Source: an uncultured Lachnospiraceae bacterium (GTDB lineage Bacteria; Bacillota_A; Clostridia; Lachnospirales; Lachnospiraceae). Taken from it: 26,175 nt of DNA. The stretch's first letter is position 1; every line of letters starts with the position of its first letter. This document shows positions 15,553 through 23,307 of the stretch, in pieces. The notes beneath the pieces were generated by a model. It saw only the letters and a list, made by a program, of their open reading frames with translations, was not told the origin of the DNA and made no database searches. The DNA is taken from positions 1 through 26,175 of the forward strand of contig CAJUGZ010000022.1 of NCBI GenBank assembly GCA_910585855.1, written 5' to 3'. The translations under genes were made by a program, and so were the position numbers.

Positions 15553-16590
15553 TTACAGAATAATTTTTAGTATATTTTCGGCAGGAAGACGATAACGAAT
15601 TCCTTCTAAAACAGAGATTAGTTTATTGACTTCTAATTCTTTTTTATATAGGTAAGAAGAGATACATGCAACGGAATAAGGAGATTTGCGTACCGCTTGT
15701 TCATATAATTCTTCTAAAATTTTATGATACATCCGCTCTAAGGAGAGGGTATCTGTTTTTTTAAAATGTCTTGCATAGTAAGTGTTTTGTAAGAGTTCTA
15801 AAACTTTTTCTGCTGTTTCTGCTTCCAGCATAGCAGTAAGAGTAGATTTTCGCAGCTTATAATGAATCGGAATCAGAAAAGCGGAGAGTTCAGCAGTGGA
15901 TATTTCATAATATCGCTTAGCTCGATAGATCCACTGAATATTTAATAAATCCATTTGGCTGCCATAGGTTTCTGTTAGAATTTTTCGTTCCGATGCTTGC
16001 TTTATCTGGTTGATTTGATTCCAAATATCGTTAAAATGCAGCAGATCCAATGCGATTTCATAGTCAAATAAAGTAGGCGAAGAGGAAGTATCCACCATAG
16101 AAAAAATTTTCTCATAGCTGTTGCCTTTCAGACTTTCTGCCAATTCCTCTAATGAGGAAGAAGCTACTGCTTTTGGAAGAGAAATATTGGAATGTTTTTC
16201 AAAGAACGGATAAAACCGCTCTAATTTTAATTCAACAGAACGAGAATCAAATAATTTTCGAAGGCAGGCTTTTAGTGCTTGTACTTCATAGCGGGAAAAA
16301 TAAAGTTTTAAAAAGTCCCTCTGCTTTTGATTGGCAAATCGGTACAGACGAAGATAGTCATGATAAACGGAAAAACGCAGAATATGTTCCATTTCTCCAC
16401 GATGCAGCAAGGTTTCGTCTAATTTGGCAAATTGACTTTGATACGTTGGATGATTTTTTAAATATTGTGCAATATCCTGTACATTAGTAAAGGAGGCAAG
16501 CTCCCGAAATTCCTTATTTGTAATCAGGTGACTGCTCATAGCCTTAACTTTTGTGGTAAGACCACTATATGTCAATAAATTGCTTCCCAT
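15553..16590 (-). CDS. ntpC: V/A-type ATPase subunit C (d/AC39-type adaptor)
   Basis: A 345-residue all-helical protein of the V-ATPase C/AC39 family (LLTYSGLTTKVKAMSSHLIT at the N-terminus, repeated helical bundles, and a C-terminus ending in a conserved PYSVACISSYLYKKELEVNKLISVLEGIRYRL). It forms the cup that joins the central stalk D/F to the K ring. I use the ATG at 16590, which has GGAG nine bases upstream inside the end of the previous gene, rather than a TTG at 16605. In this operon C is second, whereas in the E. hirae ntp operon it follows E. Confidence 0.93.
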   Translation of the reverse strand: MGSNLLTYSGLTTKVKAMSSHLITNKEFRELASFTNVQDIAQYLKNHPTYQSQFAKLDETLLHRGEMEHILRFSVYHDYLRLYRFANQKQRDFLKLYFSRYEVQALKACLRKLFDSRSVELKLERFYPFFEKHSNISLPKAVASSSLEELAESLKGNSYEKIFSMVDTSSSPTLFDYEIALDLLHFNDIWNQINQIKQASERKILTETYGSQMDLLNIQWIYRAKRYYEISTAELSAFLIPIHYKLRKSTLTAMLEAETAEKVLELLQNTYYARHFKKTDTLSLERMYHKILEELYEQAVRKSPYSVACISSYLYKKELEVNKLISVLEGIRYRLPAENILKIIL

Positions 16591-16594
16591 ATTA

Positions 16595-16906
16595 TTATGC
16601 TCCAATTAATTCATTTAAAAGTTTTGCTGCCCATTTTGTATGGTTTTGTCCAAATTTTTGTTTTAAAAGGTTTTGGGCTTCCTGATTATCTGCTTTTAGC
16701 TTTTCTAGCTCAGCATTTTTTTCGGTATTTCGTTTTTCCTGCATTTCTTCAAGACGTTTTTGGGTATCGGCAGATAGTTGTTCATCAAATTCCTTTGTCC
16801 GACGTTCCATTTCTAAAGCAAACTCTTTTTTTTTCTGTTCGGCAGTTTCTATAATTTGGACTGCCGTATTTTCTATATGGGAGAGCCGTTTAATAATGTT
16901 CTCCAT
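16595..16906 (-). CDS. ntpF: V/A-type ATPase peripheral stalk subunit (H/G-like coiled coil; NtpF in Enterococcus naming)
   Basis: A 103-residue, very charged, nearly all-helical protein (MENIIKRLSHIENTAVQIIE..., then long Glu/Lys heptad-like stretches to about residue 80). Size, composition and first place in the operon fit the small peripheral stalk subunit that pairs with E. The start is ATG 16906 with AAGGAGG eight bases upstream; the longer open frame to 17011 lacks a site and runs into the promoter region. It ends four bases before the ATG of subunit C. Sequence conservation in this family is low, so context carries much of the call. Confidence 0.82.
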   Translation of the reverse strand: MENIIKRLSHIENTAVQIIETAEQKKKEFALEMERRTKEFDEQLSADTQKRLEEMQEKRNTEKNAELEKLKADNQEAQNLLKQKFGQNHTKWAAKLLNELIGA

Positions 16907-17016
16907 AGTTCTGTCCTCCTTTTTGCTGGAATAGTTTTTTTGGATCAATCCTGTGCTGTTAGTGAAAAGAAAGGCTTTTTGGTTATTTTGCCATAATTTT
17001 TCTCCTAACATGTATC

Positions 17017-17022
17017 ATTATA
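17017..17022 (-). promoter_or_regulatory. Likely -10 box of the V-ATPase operon promoter
   Basis: Perfect TATAAT on the minus strand, about 110 bases upstream of the first operon gene. No good -35 box lies at 16-18 bases (CTGGTA is the best), so the call is tentative. Confidence 0.4.
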
Positions 17023-17144
17023 GACGTTTTTTTAAAAATTACCAGTGTAAATTTGACAAATTTTTTGTTTTATTAGATAGAAGGGAAATAAATAGAGTGC
17101 CAGAGGCGGTTTGATCAGCTTTAGAGGAGTCGCTTTCACCGGAC

Positions 17145-17468
17145 GCCAGAGGCGGTTTGCTCGTTTTCTTTGCACGCTCCGATCTCCGAATGGTAAGAAC
17201 GTCTAGGGTTTCTGTATTCAGGCACATCCAACCGTTCGAACCGGGGCGCAATTCGCCCGTATGACAAAACGTGGTGGGTGTAAGGGTGGATTTTCTTACC
17301 CACAACATGGTTTCTTTTCTTAACAATACGGGCTAAGCACGCCCCTTTTTTTTCATACCCTGCATGGAAGCAGGATATGAAAAAAATTCTAGGTGTTCTC
17401 ACAGAAACCAGACGTTCTAACCATTCTCCGAAGTCGCAGGCAAAGAAAACGAGCAAACCGCCTCTGGC
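17145..17468 (+). repeat. Structured repeat family 1, copy B (complete)
   Basis: A 324-base element with a perfect 29-base terminal inverted repeat (17145-17173 against 17440-17468, beginning GCCAGAGGCGGTTTGC). Its inner arms are also inverted: the stretch at about 17192-17214 pairs with that at about 17401-17421. The core is GGGGCG (17243-17248) against CGCCCC (17340-17345), with inner stem GCCCGTAT (17255-17262) against ATACGGGC (17326-17333), then eight Ts and a hairpin at 17354-17379 with loop ATGGAA. The left flank CCGGAC and right flank TGTT match the other copies. Confidence 0.87.
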
Positions 17469-17534
17469 TGTTAGTTGGGTAGCGTTAGAAATTATGCTTG
17501 TCATTTTATTTTTTTGTTCCGGGGTCAAGAAACA

Positions 17535-17861
17535 GCCAGATTCGAAAACCATGAACTGACTGCAGTGACTTTGGAGAAAAGTTAGAAGTTCTTGACTTCT
17601 GCTCAATAACCTAAGATTTTTTTCACATACTGCTTCCATGCAGTGTGTGAAAAAAAAGGAGCGTGTTTAGCATGCACAGTATAGAAAAGCGATTGTTTTA
17701 CGGTAGGTAGCATCGTTTGGGATGATTGTTTCGTTCTGGCTGTCATGCAGGCGAATTGCGCTCCGGTCTGTCTGGTTGGATGCGTGGTGCTGCAGAAGTC
17801 TAGCACTTCTTACTTTTTGGAAACGTGGAACAGCAGGCGGTTCATGGTTTTCGAATCTGGC
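17535..17861 (-). repeat. Structured repeat family 1, copy C (complete, inverted)
   Basis: A 327-base element on the minus strand with a perfect 22-base terminal inverted repeat (17535-17556 against 17840-17861, GCCAGATTCGAAAACC...). Read on the minus strand the core stem is GGAGCG against CGCTCC and the hairpin is CACACACTGC-ATGGAA-GCAGTATGTG. Both stems differ from copies A and B by paired changes. It is preceded on its own strand by GGGAGGAC and followed by TGTT, and lies 66 bases from copy B. Confidence 0.87.
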
Positions 17862-17914
17862 GTCCTCCCTCCAAAAATTTATGGAAGTATTTTCAATAAA
17901 TTCTTGCATTTATC

Positions 17915-17940
17915 TTGAGTTCATATTAAAATTATATAAT
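17915..17940 (+). promoter_or_regulatory. Possible promoter of the M60 gene
   Basis: TTGAGT (17915-17920) and TATAAT (17935-17940) with a short 14-base spacer in a very AT-rich stretch, giving a leader of about 115 bases. The spacing is poor, so either the -35 box is elsewhere or an activator is needed. Confidence 0.35.
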
Positions 17941-18060
17941 GAAGTATTATGTCACTATTATAGCAGAAACGGTATCGTAGCTGTTATAACGGCAAAGTCA
18001 TGCGGTGCAGGCGGCAGGCTTTGTGTCTGGCGTAACTGCATCAGAATAGGAGAAGGAGCG

Positions 18061-21000
18061 ATGAAAAAAGGATTTGTCAGATTCTTTGCGGGGCTTCTTA
18101 CAACAACACTTGTCTTTTCTTCAGGGGGTTATCCTGCATATGCCGTTCAAGAAAAGAATCAAGTGACTCCGTATAATGTTTTAGCCGGAGTAGAAGCAGC
18201 AGAGAATGAAAGGGATTTGCAAACCGTAACAGGTCCTGCAGTAGTGCTGGCAGTGGACAAAGAGGGAACAACTTTGATAAAAGGCTCTCTGGAAGTTATG
18301 ATTACGGCAGGGATGGAGGTAAAATCTGAACAAGAGTTTACCATAACACTGGAAGAGAAAAGCAAATCCGATTCGGGAGAGGCAAAAAAAATAATTCTTC
18401 CGAAATCAGTGGAATCGGATATTTCACGAGGGACAGTTCGGTTTCCAGAGTTAGACAAAGGTACATATTTGATATCGGTGTCTGCTCCGGGGTATGTCAC
18501 TTATCAGCAGGAGGTAGAGGTAGAGGATTTAGCCTATCGAATTCAGCTTTATACTGGAAAAGCTACCTTTGAAGGGAATCACCCCGGATTGCTGAGAAAG
18601 GGAGATATAAACGGAGATGGAGAACTGGATGAAAAGGATGCGGATGCAATCGTCAATATGATGGATTCTGGAAATTATGAGAGTTTATATGATTTAAACG
18701 GCGACGGAAAAGTAGATATGCTGGATTTAAATTATTTTACAGACTTTTGGCTGAACTATCAGGTACAGACGGCAACCGTAGAGAAATTGCTTCCGATAGA
18801 AGCGATTGATCCAAAAGTATCAGAAGAAACGATTGTAAAAGACGGTGGTTTGAATGAGATGCTGGCGGGTGAGGGAGAAGTAAGTTTAGCCCTTAATACA
18901 AATGATATTATTACAGAGGAAAATGCAGTTAAGGTAGATTTTGATTTTTCAAAATCTCAAGAACCGATGCAGATGGAAGGATTAGTGGTAAAAACTCCAA
19001 GAAATGCAGATGGGACAAAAGCAAATGGAGCGATTGTAGCCGGAGAAATAGAGATTGTTTATGAAAAGGATGGAGAACTTGTTTCTATAAGGGAAGCTAT
19101 TCCAGATGCCGGTGAAGCACAAGAGCTTAGAGTGATAAAGGGCGGTGCGATCAATCCTGAGTGGAAAAATAATGGAGAGTTATGTATTAATTTGGAGGGT
19201 ATGGTTGCAGTAAAATTAGTGACATTGCGGATTACAAAGACTTCTGGTACGAAGAATCTTGCAAAAATTTCCAGTGTGGAATTTTTAAATGATATGGAAA
19301 GCAGAATTCCAGAGCCGGAGATGAATATTCCAACTAATTTACAGGCAACACCGGGAAATAAGCAGTTTAGCTTAACTTGGGATGCACAAAAGAATGTAAC
19401 CGCTTATGAGGTGGAAGTTTCTCATGAAGGAATTACCGAATCGAAAAAGGTTACGTCAAACTCTGTTGTAATTGCACAATTTAATAAAGACAAAATGGTG
19501 AATAATAAAGAATATGAAGTTCGGGTACAGTCATTGAACGGCGAATGGAAGAGTGGATTTTCAGATTCCATTACAGTGACACCAAAACCGGATGGTATTC
19601 CAAAAGCACCAGACGGAGTTACAGTAGTAGGAGGATATAAGAGTCTGGATGTACGCTGGAAGGAATTAGAGGATACAGATACTTATAATGTATTCTATAA
19701 AAAAGAATCGGACAGCGAATTTAAGAAAGTAACAGGAATTACGGCATGTTACTATCAGATTACAGATTTGGAAGTCGATACAAAGTATCAAGTTTATCTT
19801 ACCGCTTCAAATGAACTAGGAGAAGGACCAAAATCTTTGACAGCAGCCGATAAAACATTAAGTGGTCTAGAAGAAGCGAAGTTGCCGGAATATAAGTTGA
19901 TTAATACTTCAAATGGAAAAGGAAATCTTAGCAATCATATTAAATCAGCATCGATTAACAGTGCAGGTCAGATGATTGACAGCCCGTTAGATGCAAATGG
20001 AACAAACAGTGCACTTGGTGTATTTGACAATGATTATGTTTCTTATATGTACCGTGAGGATTGGGATTATGGTGGTGCGTATCCAAGTGTAGACAAAGGT
20101 ATTACAACCGAATTAGATCAGGTATATGACATCGGTATGATTACTTTTGCAGAACCGGTAGATCGGGGTGCTTATTCCCATTTAAGTGTATTTTATTGGG
20201 ATGAGAACGGAACTAGACAGAGGGTTCAAAATGCTTCGATTCATACAAGAAAGAGTGGAAATAGAAATTACTATTTGATTAAGTTCCAAAATCCGGTTAG
20301 AACATCTAAGATTCAGTTTGGTGTAGGAAGATATAATGCAGGGATTCGTCAGATTACGATTTCAGAAGTTCGTTTTTATGAATATGACAGTATCGAACAG
20401 GATATTATGAATTTGTATGAAGACAGCTTGCATATTGTTCTGAAGGGTGACGTAACGGCACAGACGATACAGGCTTTAGAAGATCGTTTGAATACTGCTG
20501 ATCCGGTAAGCGGAGAGTATCATCCAGAAAAAGAGGCTCTTCAAAAGGAATTAGATGCAGCAAAACAGTTGTTAGAAACCGGTGGTTTAGGCGGTGTAAC
20601 GCAGGTAAATCCGATCATTTGTGCAGCAAATGACAGTCAGGTTTCAGTTGGTGGTATGAATGCATGGCAGCCGCTTGGAGTTTCGGCTGGAGCTGGAGAA
20701 GAGATTGTAGTTTATGTAGGAAAAACAGGTGCAGCAAACGGTGCAAATGCCAGTGTACGATTGGTAATTACACAACAGCATGCAGAATCTAGTAATTTAT
20801 CAACTACAATGAATTTAAAGGTAGGAAGAAATGAAATTACCTTACCAAAGATTTCAACTACTGATGTAGAAAAGGGCGGTGCATTGTATATTGAATATAC
20901 AGGCAACAATGCCAATGATCAGTATGCCGTTCGAGTAAGCGGAGGAGCAAGCTTCCCGATTTTGAATCTGTATCGTATTACAGATGAACAAGAACGTGCA

Positions 21001-23268
21001 AAACGGATTCAAACTTATATAGAAGAATTAAAGACTTACGTAGACCAGCTTTCAGCAAAACATGGGGAGGTGCATAGCGGAAGTCAAAATGAAAATTTGG
21101 AGTACAGTTATGATCCAAAAACCTGTATTTTAAATCTGACAGATATTGTAACAGATAAAATGATGCTTTCTATTCCTGCAAGTCAGGTACTTGCTGCGTT
21201 AGGAAAAGAGAATCCAGAAGAAAGAATGGCAATCGGGATTCAATCAATGGAGGATATGATTACTTTATTCTATCAGCATAAAGGACTGACAAATGATTTC
21301 GAAGAGGGAACAGAAGCAGAGATTATTGCAAAGAACCATATTCCTTATCGTTATTTGAATATTCGTTATATGAAGATGTTTGCAGGTGCATTTATGTATG
21401 CAGCAGGCAATCACATTGGAATTGAATGGGGTTCTACAACAGGCATGGTAGGTCGTTCTCCGGCTGTCTATGATGAAAATGGAAAATGGATCAGTGGTCA
21501 GTATTTTGGATGGGGTATTGCACATGAAATCGGACATGATATCAATCAAGGTGCATATGCTCATGCAGAAGTAACTAATAATTATTTCTCCGTACTGGCA
21601 CAGGCAAGAGATACTAATGACAGTGTACGTTTTAAATATTCTGAAGTATTTAAGAAAGTGACTTCAAATGCAACAGGATATGCAAACAATGTATTTACAC
21701 AATTAGGTATGTACTGGCAGCTTCATTTGGCATATGATCGGGGTTATAATTTTAAGACCTATAATACATATCAAGAGATTTTTGATCATATTTTCTTTGC
21801 AAGAGTGGATAGCTATGCAAGAAATGCAGCAAGTGCGCCAGCTCCAAACAATATAGCATTGACATTGGATGGAGACAGAGATCAGAATTTGATGCGCTTG
21901 GCAAGTGCAGCAGCAGAAAAGGATTTAACCGAGTTCTTTATTCGCTGGGGTATGATACCGGACGAAAAGACAATCGCTTATACCGGACAATTTGAAAAAG
22001 AAACAAGAGCAATTTACTATGTGGATGATGAAGCTAGAGTATATGAGATTGAAAACGGAACAAGCCAAACAATTAAAGGACAAGAAGTAGTGACTGCACA
22101 GGCAGAAGTAACAAACAGTGAAGCAACAATTACGGTGAATTGCAGCGCTGATGCAAATGTGATACAGGGCTATGAAGTAACTCGTATATTTATTGATCAG
22201 GGTGAAGAGAGAAGAGAGATTGCCGGATTTACCTTGGACAATACATTTAAGGATAATGTACCATTTGCAGCAAATCGTGTTATTATTTATGAGGTAGCTG
22301 CAGTGGATAAATTTATGAATCGCTCTGCTGTCTGTCAGACAAATCCTGTAAAGATAGGAGGAGATGGCATACAGGATAAGACACATTGGAGTGTTAGTAC
22401 CAATATGATATCGGAAGAGGATCTGCCGATTGAGGGTACAGATGATCTTCCTTGTGAAGCGACCGAATCTACAATAGAAAGAGTGATTGATTATGACAGC
22501 AATACTACATTCCGAGGAACAGCAAACGGAGAAGATCCTTATGTGATTCTGGAACTGAATGAGATAATAGAAGTAGCTGCTCTGCGGTTTAGCGGACAGG
22601 CAATCGGCGACTATAAAGTAGAAATCAGTACGGACGGAACAACTTACCAAGAGGTAAAGACAGGAACAATAAGCGAAAGCAATACTATGTTGTATTTCGA
22701 CAATGGCAAGTGGATTTGTACATATGATGCAGCCTTTGTAAAATTAACGGCAGTGGGACAGAGTGGAAAGGAAATTTCTATTTCTGAGCTGGATTTATAT
22801 GGACCTTCCGGTGACAATGTAGAGTTTTTAACTACGGGTGAACAAGCTGGTATTGGTATCTTGTCAAGTGATTATATTTATGATGATAAAGGGAACAAGA
22901 TTCCTGCAGGATCAATTGTATTTACAGGAAATTATAAAGGAAATCCTGCTTATAATGTAGTTGTACTTTATGACGAAAAGGGTCAGATTGTAGGCGGAAC
23001 AGATGCAAACGGCGAACTGGTAGCACACCAGATTGTATTAGCACCAGAATTGGGAGATAAGGCATTGCTTGGAGAAACTTCCGAAGGAATATGGATTTAT
23101 TGGTTTGAGCCAAGTACAAATATCTCTGCAGAAAATCTTCCGTCTAAAGTAAGAGCAGAATTGTATCGAGTAGATAATGCATTAACAAATGAGGGACAAA
23201 GACTGGTAAGTGATACAGTATTTGAAACTGTACCAGAAACGCTTCCTCCGCTTACTTTAACAAAATGA
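18061..23268 (+). CDS. Secreted M60-family zinc metallopeptidase (mucin-protease-like) with dockerin-like, Fn3 and F5/8-type C modules
   Basis: 1735 residues. The signal peptide is residues 1-28 (cut after AYA). In order come a beta domain resembling carboxypeptidase regulatory repeats (about 60-170), a dockerin-like pair of calcium loops (DINGDGELDEKD at 182-193 and DLNGDGKVDMLD at 211-222), two fibronectin III-like domains (about 422-510 and 513-600), a discoidin-like domain (about 617-780), an M60 accessory domain (about 845-970), and the catalytic domain with HEIGH (1155-1159) and a further Glu1170. After it come a beta domain, a second discoidin/CBM32-like domain (about 1442-1585) and an unknown C-terminal domain. 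M60 enzymes cleave O-glycosylated mucins. There is no LPXTG or membrane anchor. The start at 18061 has AGGAG eight bases upstream; the longer frame runs into repeat C. Confidence 0.92.
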   Translation: MKKGFVRFFAGLLTTTLVFSSGGYPAYAVQEKNQVTPYNVLAGVEAAENERDLQTVTGPAVVLAVDKEGTTLIKGSLEVMITAGMEVKSEQEFTITLEEKSKSDSGEAKKIILPKSVESDISRGTVRFPELDKGTYLISVSAPGYVTYQQEVEVEDLAYRIQLYTGKATFEGNHPGLLRKGDINGDGELDEKDADAIVNMMDSGNYESLYDLNGDGKVDMLDLNYFTDFWLNYQVQTATVEKLLPIEAIDPKVSEETIVKDGGLNEMLAGEGEVSLALNTNDIITEENAVKVDFDFSKSQEPMQMEGLVVKTPRNADGTKANGAIVAGEIEIVYEKDGELVSIREAIPDAGEAQELRVIKGGAINPEWKNNGELCINLEGMVAVKLVTLRITKTSGTKNLAKISSVEFLNDMESRIPEPEMNIPTNLQATPGNKQFSLTWDAQKNVTAYEVEVSHEGITESKKVTSNSVVIAQFNKDKMVNNKEYEVRVQSLNGEWKSGFSDSITVTPKPDGIPKAPDGVTVVGGYKSLDVRWKELEDTDTYNVFYKKESDSEFKKVTGITACYYQITDLEVDTKYQVYLTASNELGEGPKSLTAADKTLSGLEEAKLPEYKLINTSNGKGNLSNHIKSASINSAGQMIDSPLDANGTNSALGVFDNDYVSYMYREDWDYGGAYPSVDKGITTELDQVYDIGMITFAEPVDRGAYSHLSVFYWDENGTRQRVQNASIHTRKSGNRNYYLIKFQNPVRTSKIQFGVGRYNAGIRQITISEVRFYEYDSIEQDIMNLYEDSLHIVLKGDVTAQTIQALEDRLNTADPVSGEYHPEKEALQKELDAAKQLLETGGLGGVTQVNPIICAANDSQVSVGGMNAWQPLGVSAGAGEEIVVYVGKTGAANGANASVRLVITQQHAESSNLSTTMNLKVGRNEITLPKISTTDVEKGGALYIEYTGNNANDQYAVRVSGGASFPILNLYRITDEQERAKRIQTYIEELKTYVDQLSAKHGEVHSGSQNENLEYSYDPKTCILNLTDIVTDKMMLSIPASQVLAALGKENPEERMAIGIQSMEDMITLFYQHKGLTNDFEEGTEAEIIAKNHIPYRYLNIRYMKMFAGAFMYAAGNHIGIEWGSTTGMVGRSPAVYDENGKWISGQYFGWGIAHEIGHDINQGAYAHAEVTNNYFSVLAQARDTNDSVRFKYSEVFKKVTSNATGYANNVFTQLGMYWQLHLAYDRGYNFKTYNTYQEIFDHIFFARVDSYARNAASAPAPNNIALTLDGDRDQNLMRLASAAAEKDLTEFFIRWGMIPDEKTIAYTGQFEKETRAIYYVDDEARVYEIENGTSQTIKGQEVVTAQAEVTNSEATITVNCSADANVIQGYEVTRIFIDQGEERREIAGFTLDNTFKDNVPFAANRVIIYEVAAVDKFMNRSAVCQTNPVKIGGDGIQDKTHWSVSTNMISEEDLPIEGTDDLPCEATESTIERVIDYDSNTTFRGTANGEDPYVILELNEIIEVAALRFSGQAIGDYKVEISTDGTTYQEVKTGTISESNTMLYFDNGKWICTYDAAFVKLTAVGQSGKEISISELDLYGPSGDNVEFLTTGEQAGIGILSSDYIYDDKGNKIPAGSIVFTGNYKGNPAYNVVVLYDEKGQIVGGTDANGELVAHQIVLAPELGDKALLGETSEGIWIYWFEPSTNISAENLPSKVRAELYRVDNALTNEGQRLVSDTVFETVPETLPPLTLTK

Positions 23269-23307
23269 TACAGGCTGGCACGTTTTCTCAAATAAAGGAG
23301 AATGAAA

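Larger units (their letters stand above)
16907..18060. other. 1.15 kb intergenic region between divergent V-ATPase operon and M60 gene
   Basis: No gene is supported here. The region holds a perfect minus-strand TATAAT (17017-17022) as a likely -10 box for the ATPase operon, a 15-base partial copy of a repeat end (17099-17113), two complete family 1 repeats in opposite orientation (17145-17468 and 17535-17861), and an AT-rich promoter-like stretch before the M60 gene. The open frames that cross it lie inside the inverted repeats and carry no recognisable protein features. Confidence 0.75.

Noticed and set aside
16907..17011. Longer N-terminus for the small V-ATPase stalk subunit
   Set aside because: The ATG at 16906 has AAGGAGG at good spacing, and the extension has none and lies next to the probable -10 box.
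17145..17468. Family 1 repeats as a retron RNA or an IscB/TnpB-associated guide RNA
   Set aside because: Terminal inverted repeats and length are suggestive, but there is no reverse transcriptase or nuclease gene nearby and no recognisable motif of those RNAs; kept as unassigned.
17145..17468. Family 1 repeats as a group II intron or classic insertion sequence remnant
   Set aside because: No domain V-like sequence or transposase fragment is visible, and ends are not conserved between copies as insertion sequence ends would be.
17136..17909. Several open frames of 60-167 codons across repeat copies B and C
   Set aside because: They arise from inverted repeat sequence, have no ribosome binding sites or recognisable domains, and include the poly-A/poly-T runs of the elements.
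17722..18060. N-terminal extension of the M60 open frame of 113 residues
   Set aside because: It runs through repeat copy C, and the signal peptide begins at the ATG at 18061, which has a good ribosome binding site.
17941..18060. Riboswitch in the M60 leader
   Set aside because: There are GGCAAAG...CTTTG and GGTGCAG...CTGCATC pairings, but the sequence does not match a c-di-GMP or other riboswitch consensus that I know.
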